NCBI GenBank assembly: GCA_951799425.1
Contig: OX637394.1
Location: 52,331,142-52,395,141 of the forward strand
Reading direction: 5' to 3'
Length of the DNA stretch: 64,000 bases
Origin: Ilex aquifolium
Lineage: Eukaryota; Streptophyta; Magnoliopsida; Aquifoliales; Aquifoliaceae
Shown here: positions 1-14,300 of the stretch, in pieces
Layout of the letters: every line of letters starts with the position of its first letter
How positions within the stretch are numbered: the first letter of the stretch is position 1
The notes under the pieces: model-generated
The model's database searches: none
What the model was told of the DNA's origin: nothing
The model's input: only the letters and a program-made list of their open reading frames with translations
Made by a program: the position numbers and the translations under genes

Positions 1-779
1 ATAAGTAATTTCCCATTCTTTAGTATTTATGACATAACGTTTTACTCCGGTCTCTGATTAAGATGATTCTTGCGGCATTGTAAAGAATTCTTGAATCCCT
101 AACCACTTTATTCACATCAATAGTCATGAAAAATCCTCTAGCATGGGCTATATTGTAACACAAGTTTGGTGTAGTAAGTAGTCATCCTTTAAAATGAAAT
201 AGTATATCCGACATAACTTTTTCTCCCGAAATCGGATTGAGCTAACTCTTGCGGCATTGTAAAGAGAACTTGAAACCCTAACCAATATATTGAGATCAAA
301 ATTGGTGATTCATCTTCTACCATGGTCGAAATGGTGATGGAAGTTTGGAATAGTTGGCCATTCCCCTCCACAAGGAAAAATAAGTAATTTTCCATTCTTT
401 AGTATTTCTGACATAACGTTTTACTCCGGTCTCCGATTAAGATGATTCTTGCGGCATTGTAAAGAATTCTTGAATCCCTAATCACTTTATTCACATCAAT
501 AGTCATGAAAAATACTCTAGCATGGGCTATATTGTAACGCAAGTTTGGTGTAATAAGTAGTCATCCTTTAAAATGAAATAGTATATCCGACATAACTTTT
601 TCTCCCGAAATCGGATTGAGCTAACTCTTGCGGCATTGTAAAGAGAACTTGAAACCCTAACCAATATATTCCGATCAAAATTGGTGATTCATCTTCTATC
701 AAGGTCGAAATGGTGATGGAAGTTTGGAATAGTTGGTCATTCCCCTCCACAAGGAAAAATAAGTAATTTCCCATTCTTT

Positions 780-958
780 AGTATTTCTGACATAACGTTT
801 TACTCCGGTCTCTGATTATGATGATTCTTGCGGCATTGTAAAGCATTCTTGAATCCCTAACCACTTTATTCACATCAATAGTCATGAAAAATCCTCTAGC
901 ATGGGCTATATTGTAACGCAAGTTTGGTGTAATAAGTAGTCCTCCTTTAAAATGAAAT
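780..958. repeat. Half-monomer A (179 bp), representative copy
   Basis: This is the first half of the 379-bp unit, running from AGTATTTCTGAC to the base before AGTATATCCGAC. It carries the shared box CTTGCGGCATTGTAAAG at offset 48 (827-843), then in most copies an EcoRI-type GAATTC. This copy has a change there (AAGCATTC) and lacks the site. It aligns without gaps to half B over its first 80 or so bases and again over the CTCTAGCATGG / TTCTAGCAAGG and GCAAGTTTGGTGTAATAAG / GGAAGTTTGGTATAGTTGG stretches. The two halves are therefore an old duplication that has since diverged and is now amplified as a dimer. The A half is the one interrupted by the retroelement at 30423. Confidence 0.9.
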
Positions 959-1158
959 AGTATATCCGACATAACTTTTTCTCCCGAAATCGGATTGAGC
1001 TAACTCTTGCGGCATTGTAAAGAGAACTTGAAACCCTAACCAATATATTGAGATCAAAATTGGTGATTCATCTTCTACCATGGTCGAAATGGTGATGGAA
1101 GTTTGGAATAGTTGGCCATTCCCCTCCACAAGGAAAAATAAGTAATTTCCCATTCTTT
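959..1158. repeat. Half-monomer B (200 bp), representative copy
   Basis: This is the second half of the unit, about 21 bp longer than A because of extra sequence around CCACAAGGAAAAATAAG before the next A. It has the shared box at 1006-1022, exactly 179 bp from the copy in A. It contains AAACCCTAA (1031-1039), a nine-base match to the plant telomere repeat, where A has the weaker TCCCTAACC. B halves come in two main linked types. Alpha has TTGAGATC, TACCATGG and TTTGGAATAG, as in this copy. Beta has TTGCGATC, TAGCAAGG and TTTGGTATAG. Mixed types also occur. The minus strand holds the recurring 68-codon open frame, which I do not regard as a gene. Confidence 0.9.
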
Positions 1159-2674
1159 AGTATTTCTGACATAACTTTTTACTCCGGTCTCTGATTAAGA
1201 TGATTCTTGCGGCATTGTAAAGAATTCTTGAATCCCTAATCACTTTATTCACATCAATAGTCATGAAAAATACTCTAGCATGGGCTATATTGTAACACAA
1301 GTTTGGTGTAATAAGTAGTCATCCTTTAAAATGAAATAGTATATCCGACATAACTTTTTCTCCCGAAATCGGATTGACCTAACTCTTGCGGCATTGTAAA
1401 GAGAACTTGAAACCCTAACCAATATATTGCGATCAAAATTGGTGATTCATCTTCTAGCAAGGTCGAAATGGTTATGGAAGTTTGGTATAGTTGGCCATTC
1501 CCCTCCACAAGGAAAAATAAGTAATTTCCCATTCTTTAGTATTTATGACATAACGTTTTACTCCGGTCTCTGATTAAGATGATTCTTGCGGCATTGTAAA
1601 GAATTCTTGAATCCCTAACCACTTTATTCACATCAATAGTCATGAAAAATCCTCTAGCATGGGCTATATTGTAACACAAGTTTGGTGTAGTAAGTAGTCA
1701 TCCTTTAAAATGAAATAGTATATCCGACATAACTTTTTCTCCCGAAATCGGATTGAGCTAACTCTTGCGGCATTGTAAAGAGAACTTGAAACCCTAACCA
1801 ATATATTGAGATCAAAATTGGTGATTCATCTTCTACCATGGTCGAAATGGTGATGGAAGTTTGGAATAGTTGGCCATTCCCCTCCACAAGGAAAAATAAG
1901 TAATTTTCCATTCTTTAGTATTTCTGACATAACGTTTTACTCCGGTCTCCGATTAAGATGATTCTTGCGGCATTGTAAAGAATTCTTGAATCCCTAATCA
2001 CTTTATTCACATCAATGGTCATGAAAAATACTCTAGCATGGGCTATATTGTAACGCAAGTTTGGTGTAATAAGTAGTCATCCTTTAAAATGAAATAGTAT
2101 ATCCGACATAACTTTTTCTCCCGAAATCGGATTGAGCTAACTCTTGCGGCATTGTAAAGAGAACTTGAAACCCTAACCAATATATTACGATCAAAATTGG
2201 TGATTCATCTTCTATCAAGGTCGAAATGGTGATGGAAGTTTGGTATAGTTGGCCATTCCCCTCCACAAGGAAAAATAAGTAATTTCCCATTCTTTAGTAT
2301 TTCTGACATAACTTTTTACTCCAGTCTCTGATTAAGATGATTCTTGCGGCATTGTAAAGAATTCTTGAATCCCTAACCACTTTATTCACATCAATAGTCA
2401 TGAAAAATCCTCTAGCATGGGCTATATTGTAACACAAGTTTGGTGTAATAAGTAGTCATCCTTTAAAATGAAATAGTATATCCGACATAACTTTTTCTCC
2501 CGAAATCGGATTGACCTAACTCTTGCGGCATTGTAAAGAGAACTTGAAACCCTAACCAATATATTGCGATCAAAATTGGTGATTCATCTTCTAGCAAGGT
2601 CGAAATGGTTATGGAAGTTTGGTATAGTTGGCCATTCCCCTCCACAAGGAAAAATAAGTAATTTCCCATTCTTT

Positions 2675-5600
2675 AGTATTTATGACATAACGTTTTACTC
2701 CGGTCTCTGATTAAGATGATTCTTGCGGCATTGTAAAGAATTCTTGAATCCCTAACCATTTTATTCACATCAATAGTCATGAAAAATCCTCTAGCATGGG
2801 CTATATTGTAACACAAGTTTGGTGTAGTAAGTAGTCATCCTTTAAAATGAAATAGTATATCCGACATAACTTTTTCTCCCGAAATCGGATTGAGCTAACT
2901 CTTGCGGCATTGTAAAGAGAACTTGAAACCCTAACCAATATATTGAGATCAAAATTGGTGATTCATCTTCTACCATGGTCGAAATGGTGATGGAAGTTTG
3001 GAATAGTTGGCCATTCCCCTCCACAAGGAAAAATAAGTAATTTCCCATTCTTTAGTATTTCTGACATAACGTTTTACTCCGGTCTCCGATTAAGATGATT
3101 CTTGCGGCATTGTAAAGAATTCTTGAATCCCTAATCACTTTATTCACATCAATGGTCATGAAAAATACTCTAGCATGGGCTATATTGTAACGCAAGTTTG
3201 GTGTAATAAGTAGTCATCCTTTAAAATGAAATAGTATATCCGACATAACTTTTTCTCCCGAAATCGGATTGAGCTAACTCTTGCGGCATTGTAAAGAGAA
3301 CTTGAAACCCTAACCAATATATTACGATCAAAATTGGTGATTCATCTTCTATCAAGGTCGAAATGGTGATGGAAGTTTGGTATAGTTGGCCATTCCCCTC
3401 CACAAGGAAAAATAAGTAATTTCCCATTCTTTAGTATTTCTGACATAACTTTTTACTCCGGTCTCTGATTAAGATGATTCTTGCGGCATTGTAAAGAATT
3501 CTTGAATCCCTAACCACTTTATTCACATCAATAGTCATGAAAAATCCTCTAGCATGGGCTATATTGTAACGCAAGTTAGGTGTAATAAGTAGTCATCCTT
3601 TAAAATGAAATAGTATATCCGACATAACTTTTTCTCCCGAAATCGGATTGAGCTAACTCTTGCGGCATTGTAAAGAGAACTTGAAACCCTAACCAATATA
3701 TTCCGATCAAAATTGGTGATTCATCTTCTATCAAGGTCGAAATGGTGATGGAAGTTTGGTATAGTTGGCCATTCCCCTCCACAAGGAAAAATAAGTAATT
3801 TCCCATTCTTTAGTATTTCTGACATAACTTTTTACTCCGGTCTCTGATTAAGATGATTCTTGCGGCATTGTAAAGAATTCTTGAATCCCTAACCACTTTA
3901 TTCACATCAATAGTCAAGAAAATTCCTCTAGCATGGGCTATATTGTAACGCAAGTTAGGTGTAATAAGTAGTCATCCTTTAAAATGAAATAGTATATCCG
4001 ACATAACTTTTTCTCCCGAAATCGGATTGAGCTAACTCTTGCGGCATTGTAAAGAGAACTTGAAACCCTAACCAATATATTGCGATCAAAATTGGTGATT
4101 CATCTTCTACCATGGTCGAAATGGTGATGGAAGTTTGGAATAGTTGGTCATTCCCCTCCACAAGGAAAAATAAGTAATTTCCCATTCTTTAGTATTTCTG
4201 ACAAAACGTTTTACTCCGGTCTCTGATTAAGATGATTCTTGCGGCATTGTAAAGAATTCTTGAATCCCTAACCACTTTATTCACATCAATAGTCATGAAA
4301 AATCCTCTAGCATGGGCTATATTGTAACGCAATTTTGGTGTAATAAGTAGTCCTCCTTTAAAATGAAATAGTATATCCGACATAACTTTTTCTCCCGAAA
4401 TCGGATTGAGCTAACTCTTGCGGCATTGTAAAGAGAACTTGAAACCCTAACCAATATATTGCGATCAAAATTGGTGATTCATCTTCTAGCAAGGTCGAAA
4501 TGGTTATGGAAGTTTGGTATAGTTGGCCATTCCCCTCCACAAGGAAAAATAAGTAATTTCCCATTCTTTAGTATTTATGACATAACGTTTTACTCCGGTC
4601 TCTGATTAAGATGATTCTTGCGGCATTGTAAAGAATTCTTGAATCCCTAACCACTTTATTCACATCAATAGTCATGAAAAATCCTCTAGCATGGGCTATA
4701 TTGTAACACAAGTTTGGTGTAGTAAGTAGTCATCCTTTAAAATGAAATAGTATATCCGACATAACTTTTTCTCCCGAAATCGGATTGAGCTAACTCTTGC
4801 GGCATTGTAAAGAGAACTTGAAACCCTAACCAATATATTGAGATCAAAATTGGTGATTCATCTTCTACCATGGTCGAAATGGTGATGGAAGTTTGGAATA
4901 GTTGGCCATTCCCCTCCACAAGGAAAAATAAGTAATTTCCCATTCTTTAGTATTTCTGACATAACGTTTTACTCCGGTCTCCGATTAAGATGATTCTTGC
5001 GGCATTGTAAAGAATTCTTGAATCCCTAATCACTTTATTCACATCAATGGTCATGAAAAATACTCTAGCATGGGCTATATTGTAACGCAAGTTTGGTGTA
5101 ATAAGTAGTCATCCTTTAAAATGAAATAGTATATCCGACATAACTTTTTCTCCCGAAATCGGATTGAGCTAACTCTTGCGGCATTGTAAAGAGAACTTGA
5201 AACCCTAACCAATATATTACGATCAAAATTGGTGATTCATCTTCTATCAAGGTCGAAATGGTGATGGAAGTTTGGTATAGTTGGCCATTCCCCTCCACAA
5301 GGAAAAATAAGTAATTTCCCATTCTTTAGTATTTCTGACATAACTTTTTACTCCGGTCTCTGATTAAGATGATTCTTGCGGCATTGTAAAGAATTCTTGA
5401 ATCCCTAACCACTTTATTCACATCAATAGTCATGAAAAATCCTCTAGCATGGGCTATATTGTAACGCAAGTTAGGTGTAATAAGTAGTCATCCTTTAAAA
5501 TGAAATAGTATATCCGACATAACTTTTTCTCCCGAAATCGGTTTGAGCTAACTCTTGCGGCATTGTAAAGAGAACTTGAAACCCTAACCAATATATTCCG

Positions 5601-6350
5601 ATCAAAATTGGTGATTCATCTTCTATCAAGGTCGAAATGGTGATGGAAGTTTGGTATAGTTGGCCATTCCCCTCCACAAGGAAAAATAAGTAATTTCCCA
5701 TTCTTTAGTATTTCTGACATAACTTTTTACTCCGGTCTCTGATTAAGATGATTCTTGCGGCATTGTAAAGAATTCTTGAATCCCTAACCACTTTATTCAC
5801 ATCAATAGTCAAGAAAATTCCTCTAGCATGGGCTATATTGTAACGCAAGTTAGGTGTAATAAGTAGTCATCCTTTAAAATGAAATAGTATATCCGACATA
5901 ACTTTTTCTCCCGAAATCGGATTGAGCTAACTCTTGCGGCATTGTAAAGAGAACTTGAAACCCTAACCAATATATTGCGATCAAAATTGGTGATTCATCT
6001 TCTACCATGGTCGAAATGGTGATGGAAGTTTGGAATAGTTGGTCATTCCCCTCCACAAGGAAAAATAAGTAATTTCCCATTCTTTAGTATTTCTGACAAA
6101 ACGTTTTACTCCGGTCTCTGATTAAGATGATTCTTGCGGCATTGTAAAGAATTCTTGAATCCCTAACCACTTTATTCACATCAATAGTCATGAAAAATCC
6201 TCTAGCATGGGCTATATTGTAACGCAATTTTGGTGTAATAAGTAGTCCTCCTTTAAAATGAAATAGTATATCCGACATAACTTTTTCTCCCGAAATCGGA
6301 TTGAGCTAACTCTTGCGGCATTGTAAAGAGAACTTGAAACCCTAACCAAT
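2675..6350. repeat. 5-monomer higher-order repeat (1895 bp), two copies
   Basis: Rare variants recur at exactly 1895 bp (5 x 379). GCAAGTTAGGTG at about 3571 recurs at 5466, AGTCAAGAAAATTCC at about 3914 recurs at 5809, and the pair GACAAAACG / GCAATTTTGGTG near 4200-4335 recurs near 6094-6230. A few private changes separate the copies, such as CGGTTTGAG near 5541, so the duplication is recent but not the latest event. The similarity ends in the B half near 6350, where TTGCGATC becomes TTGAGATC. Edges are approximate because the sequence between informative variants is uniform. Confidence 0.85.
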
Positions 6351-7601
6351 ATATTGAGATCAAAATTGGTGATTCATCTTCTACCATGGTCGAAATGGTG
6401 ATGGAAGTTTGGAATAGTTGGTCATTCCCCTCCACAAGGAAAAATAAGTAATTTCCCATTCTTTAGTATTTCTGACATAACGTTTTACTCCGGTCTCTGA
6501 TTAAGATGATTCTTGCGGCATTGTAAAGAATTCTTGAATCCCTAACCACTTTATTCACATCAATAGTCATGAAAAATCCTCTAGCATGGGCTATATTGTA
6601 ACGCAAGTTTTGTGTAATAAGTAGTCCTCCTTTAAAATGAAATAGTATATCCGACATAACTTTTTCTCCCGAAATCGGATTGAGCTAACTCTTGCGGCAT
6701 TGTAAAGAGAACTTGAAACCCTAACCAATATATTGCGATCAAAATTGGTGATTCATCTTCTAGCAAGGTCGAAATGGTGATGGAAGTTTGGTATAGTTGG
6801 TCATTCCCCTCCACAAGGAAAAATAAGTAATTTCCCATTCTTTAGTATTTCTGACATAACTTTTTACTCCGGTCTCTGATTAAGATGATTCTTGCGGCAT
6901 TGTAAAGAATTCTTGAATCCCTAACCACTTTATTCACATCAATAGTCATGAAAAATCCTCTAGCATGGGCTATATTGTAACACATGTTTGGTGTAGTAAG
7001 TAGTCATCCTTTACAATGAAATAGTATATCCGACATAACTTTTTCTCCCGAAATCGGATTGAGCTAACTCTTGCGGCATTGTAAAGAGAACTTGAAACCC
7101 TAACCAATATATTGCGATCAAAATTGGTGATTCATCTTCTAGCAAGGTCGAAATGGTGATGGAAGTTTGGTATAGTTGGCCATTCCCCTCCACAAGGAAA
7201 AATAAGTAATTTCCCATTCTTTAGTATTTCTGACATAACTTTTTACTCCGGTCTCTGATTAAGATGATTCTTGCGGCATTGTAAAGAATTCTTGAATCCC
7301 TAACCACTTTATTCACATCAATAGTCATGAAAAATCATCTAGCATGGGCTATATTGTAACGCTTGTTTGGTGTAGTAAGTAATCATCCTTTAAAATGAAA
7401 TAGTATATCCGACATAACTTTTTCTCCCGAAATCGGATTGAGCTAACTCTTGCGGCATTGTAAACAGAACTTGAAACCCTAACCAATATATTGCGATCAA
7501 AATTGGTGATTCATCTTCTAGCAAGGTCGAAATGGTGATGGAAGTTTGGTATAGTTGGCCATTCCCCTCCACAAGGAAAAATAAGTAATTTCCCATTCTT
7601 T
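6086..7601. repeat. Higher-order block, copy 0 (4 monomers)
   Basis: This is the shortest version of the block family that fills 6.1-22.8 kb. It opens with the marker A half (GACAAAACG and GCAATTTTGGTG). An alpha-type B half follows, then units matching the NNN-TTGGTCATTCC, ACACATGTTTGG and ACGCTTGTTTGG types seen in the middle of the longer copies. It lacks the 758-bp dimer. It is also related to the next block by a 1516-bp (4-monomer) shift: the opening markers recur at 7611 and 7743, and GCAAGTTTTGTG near 6602 recurs near 8118. Confidence 0.75.
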
Positions 7602-10600
7602 AGTATTTCTGACAAAACGTTTTACTCCGGTCTCTGATTAAGATGATTCTTGCGGCATTGTAAAGAATTCTTGAATCCCTAACCACTTTATTCACATCAA
7701 TAGTCATGAAAAATCCTCTAGCATGGGCTATATTGTAACGCAATTTTGGTGTAATAAGTAGTCCTCCTTTAAAATGAAATAGTATATCCGACATAACTTT
7801 TTCTCCCGAAATCGGATTGAGCTAACTCTTGCGGCATTGTAAAGAGAACTTGAAACCCTAACCAATATATTGAGATCAAAATTGGTGATTCATCTTCTAC
7901 CATGGTCGAAATGGTGATGGAAGTTTGGAATAGTTGGTCATTCCCCTCCACAAGGAAAAATAAGTAATTTCCCATTCTTTAGTATTTCTGACATAACGTT
8001 TTACTCCGGTCTCTGATTAAGATGATTCTTGCGGCATTGTAAAGAATTCTTGAATCCCTAACCACTTTATTCACATCAATAGTCATGAAAAATCCTCTAG
8101 CATGGGCTATATTGTAACGCAAGTTTTGTGTAATAAGTAGTCCTCCTTTAAAATGAAATAGTATATCCGACATAACTTTTTCTCCCGAAATCGGATTGAG
8201 CTAACTCTTGCGGCATTGTAATGAGAACTTGAAACCCTAACCAATATATTGAGATCAAAATTGGTGATTCATCTTCTACCATGGTCGAAATGGTGATGGA
8301 AGTTTGGTATAGTTGGCCATTCCCCTCCACAAGGAAAAATAAGTAATTTCCCATTCTTTCGTATTTCTGACAGAACGTTTTACTCCGGTCTCTGATTAAG
8401 ATGATTCTTGCGGCATTGTAAAGAATTCTTGAATCCATAACCACTTTATTCACATCAATAGTCATGAAAAATCCTCTAGCATGGGCTATATTGTAACACA
8501 TGTTTGGTGTAGTAAGTAGTCATCCTTTAAAATGAAATAGTATATCCGACATAACTTTTTCTCCCGAAATCGGATTGAGCTAACTCTTGCGGCATTGTAA
8601 AGAGAACTTGAAACCCTAACCAATATATTGCGATCAAAATTGGTGATTCATCTTCTAGCAAGGTCGAAATGGTGATGGAAGTTTGGTATAGTTGGCCATT
8701 CCCCTCCACAAGGAAAAATAAGTAATTTCCCATTCTTTAGTATTTCTGACATAACTTTTTACTCCGGTCTCTGATTAAGATGATTCTTGCGGCATTGTAA
8801 AGAATTCTTGAATCCCTAACCACTCTATTCACATCAATAGTCATGAAAAATCATCTAGCATGGGCTATATTGTAACGCTTGTTTGGTGTAGTAATTAATC
8901 ATCCTTTAAAATGAAATAGTATATCCGACATAACTTTTTCTCCCGAAATCGGATTGAGCTAACTCTTGCGGCATTGTAAAGAGAACTTGAAACCCTAACC
9001 AATATATTGCGATCAAAATTGGTGATTCATCTTCTAGCAAGGTCGAAATGGTGATGGAAGTTTGGTATAGTTGGCCATTCCCCTCCACAAGGAAAAATAA
9101 GTAATTTCCCATTCTTTAGTATTTCTGACATAACTTTTTACTCCGGTCTCTGATTAAGATGATTCTTGCGGCATTGTAAAGAATTCTTGAATCCCTAACC
9201 ACTTTATTCACATCAATAGTCATGAAAAATCATCTAGCATGGGCTATATTGTAACGCTTGTTTGGTGTAGTAAGTAGTCATCCTTTAAAATGAAATAGTA
9301 TATCCGACATAACTTTTTCTCCCGAAATCGGATTGAGCTAACTCTTGCGACATTGTAAAGAGAACTTGAAACCCTAACCAATATATTGCGATCAAAATTG
9401 GTGATTCATCTTCTACCAAGGTCGAAATGGTGATGGAAGTTTGGTATAGTTGGCCATTCCCCTCCACAATGAAAAATAAGTAATTTCCCATTCTTTAGTA
9501 TTTCTGACATAACTTTTTACTCCGGTCTCTGATTAAGATGATTCTTGCGGCATTGTAAAGAATTCTTGAATCCCTAACCACTTTATTCACATCAATAGTC
9601 ATGAAAAATCCTCTAGCATGGGCTATATTGTAACGCAAGTTTGGTGTAATAAGTAGCCCTCCTTTAAAATGAAATAGTATATCCGACATAACTTTTTCTC
9701 CCGAAATCGGATTGAGCTAACTCTTGCGGCATTGTAAAGAGAACTTGAAACCCTAACCAATATATTGCGATCAAAATTGGTGATTCATCTTCTAGCAAGG
9801 TCGAAATGGTGATGGAAGTTTGGTATAGTTGGCCATTCCCCTCCACAAGGAAAAATAAGTAATTTCCCATTCTTTAGTATTTCTGACATAACTTTTTACT
9901 CCGGTCTCTGATTAAGATGATTCTTGCGGCATTGTAAAGAATTCTTGAATCCCTAACCACTTTATTCACATCAATAGTCATGAAAAATCATCTAGCATGG
10001 GCTATATTGTAACGCTTGTTTGGTGTAGTAAGTAGTCATCCTTTAAAATGAAATAGTATATCCGACATAACTTTTTCTCCCGAAATCGGATTGAGCTAAC
10101 TCTTGCGACATTGTAAAGAGAACTTGAAACCCTAACCAATATATTGCGATCAAAATTGGTGATTCATCTTCTACCAAGGTCGAAATGGTGATGGAAGTTT
10201 GGTATAGTTGGCCATTCCCCTCCACAATGAAAAATAAGTAATTTCCCATTCTTTAGTATTTCTGACATAACTTTTTACTCCGGTCTCTGATTAAGATGAT
10301 TCTTGCGGCATTGTAAAGAATTCTTGAATCCCTAACCACTTTATTCACATCAATAGTCATGAAAAATCCTCTAGCATGGGCTATATTGTAACGCAAGTTT
10401 GGTGTAATAAGTAGCCCTCCTTTAAAATGAAATAGTATATCCGACATAACTTTTTCTCCCGAAATCGGATTGAGCTAACTCTTGCGGCATTGTAAAGAGA
10501 ACTTGAAACCCTAACCAATATATTGCGATCAAAATTGGTGATTCATCTTCTAGCAAGGTCGAAATGGTGATGGAAGTTTGGTATAGTTGGCCATTCCCCT

Positions 10601-11391
10601 CCACAAGGAAAAATAAGTAATTTCCCATTCTTTAGTATTTCTGACATAACTTTTTACTCCGGTCTCTGATTAAGATGATTCTTGCGGCATTGTAAAGAAT
10701 TCTTGAATCCCTAACCACTTTATTCACATCAATAGTCATGAAAAATCATCTAGCATGGGCTATATTGTAACGCTTGTTTGGTGTAGTAAGTAGTCATCCT
10801 TTAAAATGAAATAGTATATCCGACATAACTTTTTCTCCCGAAATCGGATTGAGCTAACTCTTGCGACATTGTAAAGAGAACTTGAAACCCTAACCAATAT
10901 ATTGCGATCAAAATTGGTGATTCATCTTCTACCAAGGTCGAAATGGTGATGGAAGTTTGGTATAGTTGGCCATTCCCCTCCACAATGAAAAATAAGTAAT
11001 TTCCCATTCTTTAGTATTTCTGACATAACTTTTTACTCCGGTCTCTGATTAAGATGATTCTTGCGGCATTGTAAAGAATTCTTGAATCCCTAACCACTTT
11101 ATTCACATCAATAGTCATGAAAAATCCTCTAGCATGGGCTATATTGTAACGCAAGTTTGGTGTAATAAGTAGCCCTCCTTTAAAATGAAATAGTATATCC
11201 GACATAACTTTTTCTCCCGAAATCGGATTGAGCTAACTCTTGCGGCATTGTAAAGAGAACTTGAAACCCTAACCAATATATTGCGATCAAAATTGGTGAT
11301 TCATCTTCTAGCAAGGTCGAAATGGTGATGGAAGTTTGGTATAGTTGGCCATTCCCCTCCACAAGGAAAAATAAGTAATTTCCCATTCTTT
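7602..11391. repeat. Higher-order block, copy I (10 monomers, 3790 bp)
   Basis: It starts with the same marker A half as copy 0. It includes the chimeric unit with CTTTCGTATTTCTGACAG near 8357 and GAATCCATAACC near 8431, then two linker monomers and three tandem copies of the 758-bp dimer. Compared with copy II it lacks the two monomers marked by CATTCGACTCC and by CTCTGGTCTC / CATGGACTAT. Ten monomers fit exactly with no length change. Confidence 0.85.
9118..11391. repeat. 758-bp dimer in three tandem copies
   Basis: Within copy I a two-monomer module repeats three times at exactly 758 bp. The first monomer carries AATCATCTAGC, ACGCTTGTTTGG, CTTGCGACATTG, TACCAAGGTC and CACAATGAAAAAT. The second carries GTAGCCCTCC and TAGCAAGGTC. 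I saw no difference between the copies at these positions. The last B half is followed by a different A half (CAATTGTCATG), which marks the end of the run. The same module occurs at 13666-15939 (three copies), 18214-19729 (two) and 22004-22761 (one). Confidence 0.9.
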
Positions 11392-14300
11392 AGTATTTCT
11401 GACATAACTTTTTACTCCGGTCTCTGATTAAGATGATTCTTGCGGCATTGTAAAGAATTCTTGAATCCCTAACCACTTTATTCACATCAATTGTCATGAA
11501 AAATCCTCTAGCATGGGCTATATTGTAACGCAATTTTGGTGTAATAAGTAGTCCTCCTTTAAAATGAAATAGTATATCCGACATAACTTTTTCTCCCGAA
11601 ATCGGATTGAGCTAACTCTTGCGGCATTGTAAAGAGAACTTGAAACCCTAACCAATATATTGAGATCAAAATTGGTGATTCATCTTCTACCATGGTCGAA
11701 ATGGTGATGGAAGTTTGGAATAGTTGGTCATTCCCCTCCACAAGGAAAAATAAGTAATTTCCCATTCTTTAGTATTTCTGACATAACGTTTTACTCCGGT
11801 CTCTGATTAAGATGATTCTTGCGGCATTGTAAAGAATTCTTGAATCCCTAACCACTTTATTCACATCAATAGTCATGAAAAATCCTCTAGCATGGGCTAT
11901 ATTGTAACGCAAGTTTTGTGTAATAAGTAGTCCTCCTTTAAAATGAAATAGTATATCCGACATAACTTTTTCTCCCGAAATCGGATTGAGCTAACTCTTG
12001 CGGCATTGTAAGGAGAACTTGAAACCCTAACCAATATATTGAGATCAAAATTGGTGATTCATCTTCTACCATGGTCGAAATGGTGATGGAAGTTTGGTAT
12101 AGTTGGCCATTCCCCTCCACAAGGAAAAATAAGTAATTTCCCATTCTTTCGTATTTCTGACAGAACGTTTTACTCCGGTCTCTGATTAAGATGATTCTTG
12201 CGGCATTGTAAAGAATTCTTGAATCCATAACCACTTTATTCACATCAATAGTCATGAAAAATCCTCTAGCATGGGCTATATTGTAACGCAAGTTTGGTGT
12301 AATAAGTAGCCCTCCTTTAAAATGAAATAGTATATCCGACATAACTTTTTCTCCCGAAATCGGATTGAGCTAACTCTTGCGGCATTGTAAAGAGAACTTG
12401 AAACCCTAACCAATATATTGCGATCAAAATTGGTGATTCATCTTCTAGCAAGGTCGAAATGGTGATGGAAGTTTGGTATAGTTGGCCATTCGACTCCACA
12501 AGGAAAAATAAGTAATTTCCCATTCTTTAGTATTTCTGACATAACTTTTTACTCTGGTCTCTGATTAAGATAATTCTTGCGGCATTGTAAAGAATTCTTG
12601 AATCCCTAACCACTTTATTCACATCAATTGTCATGAAAAATCCTCTAGCATGGACTATATTGTAACGCAAGTTTGGCGTAGTAAGTAATCATCCTTTAAA
12701 ATGAAATAGTATATCCGACATAACTTTTTCTCCCGAAATTGGATTGAGCTAACTCTTGCGGCATTGTAAAGAGAACTTGAAACCCTAACCAATATATTGC
12801 GATCAAAATTGGTGATTCATCTTCTAGCAAGGTCGAAATGGTGATGGAAGTTTGGTATAGTTGGTCATTCCCCTCCACAAGGAAAAATAAGTAATTTCCC
12901 ATTCTTTAGTATTTCTGACATAACTTTTTACTCCGGTCTCTGATTAAGATGATTCTTGCGGCATTGTAAAGAATTCTTGAATCCCTAACCACTTTATTCA
13001 CATCAATAGTCATGAAAAATCCTCTAGCATGGGCTATATTGTAACACATGTTTGGTGTAGTAAGTAGTCATCCTTTAAAATGAAATAGTATATCCGACAT
13101 AACTTTTTCTCCCGAAATCGGATTGAGCTAACTCTTGCGGCATTGTAAAGAGAACTTGAAACCCTAACCAATATATTGCGATCAAAATTGGTGATTCATC
13201 TTCTAGCAAGGTCGAAATGGTGATGGAAGTTTGGTATAGTTGGCCATTCCCCTCCACAAGGAAAAATAAGTAATTTCCCATTCTTTAGTATTTCTGACAT
13301 AACTTTTTACTCCGGTCTCTGATTAAGATGATTCTTGCGGCATTGTAAAGAATTCTTGAATCCCTAACCACTCTATTCACATCAATAGTCATGAAAAATC
13401 ATCTAGCATGGGCTATATTGTAACGCTTGTTTGGTGTAGTAATTAATCATCCTTTAAAATGAAATAGTATATCCGACATAACTTTTTCTCCCGAAATCGG
13501 ATTGAGCTAACTCTTGCGGCATTGTAAAGAGAACTTGAAACCCTAACCAATATATTGCGATCAAAATTGGTGATTCATCTTCTAGCAAGGTCGAAATGGT
13601 GATGGAAGTTTGGTATAGTTGGCCATTCCCCTCCACAAGGAAAAATAAGTAATTTCCCATTCTTTAGTATTTCTGACATAACTTTTTACTCCGGTCTCTG
13701 ATTAAGATGATTCTTGCGGCATTGTAAAGAATTCTTGAATCCCTAACCACTTTATTCACATCAATAGTCATGAAAAATCATCTAGCATGGGCTATATTGT
13801 AACGCTTGTTTGGTGTAGTAAGTAGTCATCCTTTAAAATGAAATAGTATATCCGACATAACTTTTTCTCCCGAAATCGGATTGAGCTAACTCTTGCGACA
13901 TTGTAAAGAGAACTTGAAACCCTAACCAATATATTGCGATCAAAATTGGTGATTCATCTTCTACCAAGGTCGAAATGGTGATGGAAGTTTGGTATAGTTG
14001 GCCATTCCCCTCCACAATGAAAAATAAGTAATTTCCCATTCTTTAGTATTTCTGACATAACTTTTTACTCCGGTCTCTGATTAAGATGATTCTTGCGGCA
14101 TTGTAAAGAATTCTTGAATCCCTAACCACTTTATTCACATCAATAGTCATGAAAAATCCTCTAGCATGGGCTATATTGTAACGCAAGTTTGGTGTAATAA
14201 GTAGCCCTCCTTTAAAATGAAATAGTATATCCGACATAACTTTTTCTCCCGAAATCGGATTGAGCTAACTCTTGCGGCATTGTAAAGAGAACTTGAAACC

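Noticed and set aside
959-1158. CENP-B box in the satellite
   Set aside because: No stretch of either half resembles the TTCG....A..CGGG core. The conserved CTTGCGGCATTGTAAAG box is different.
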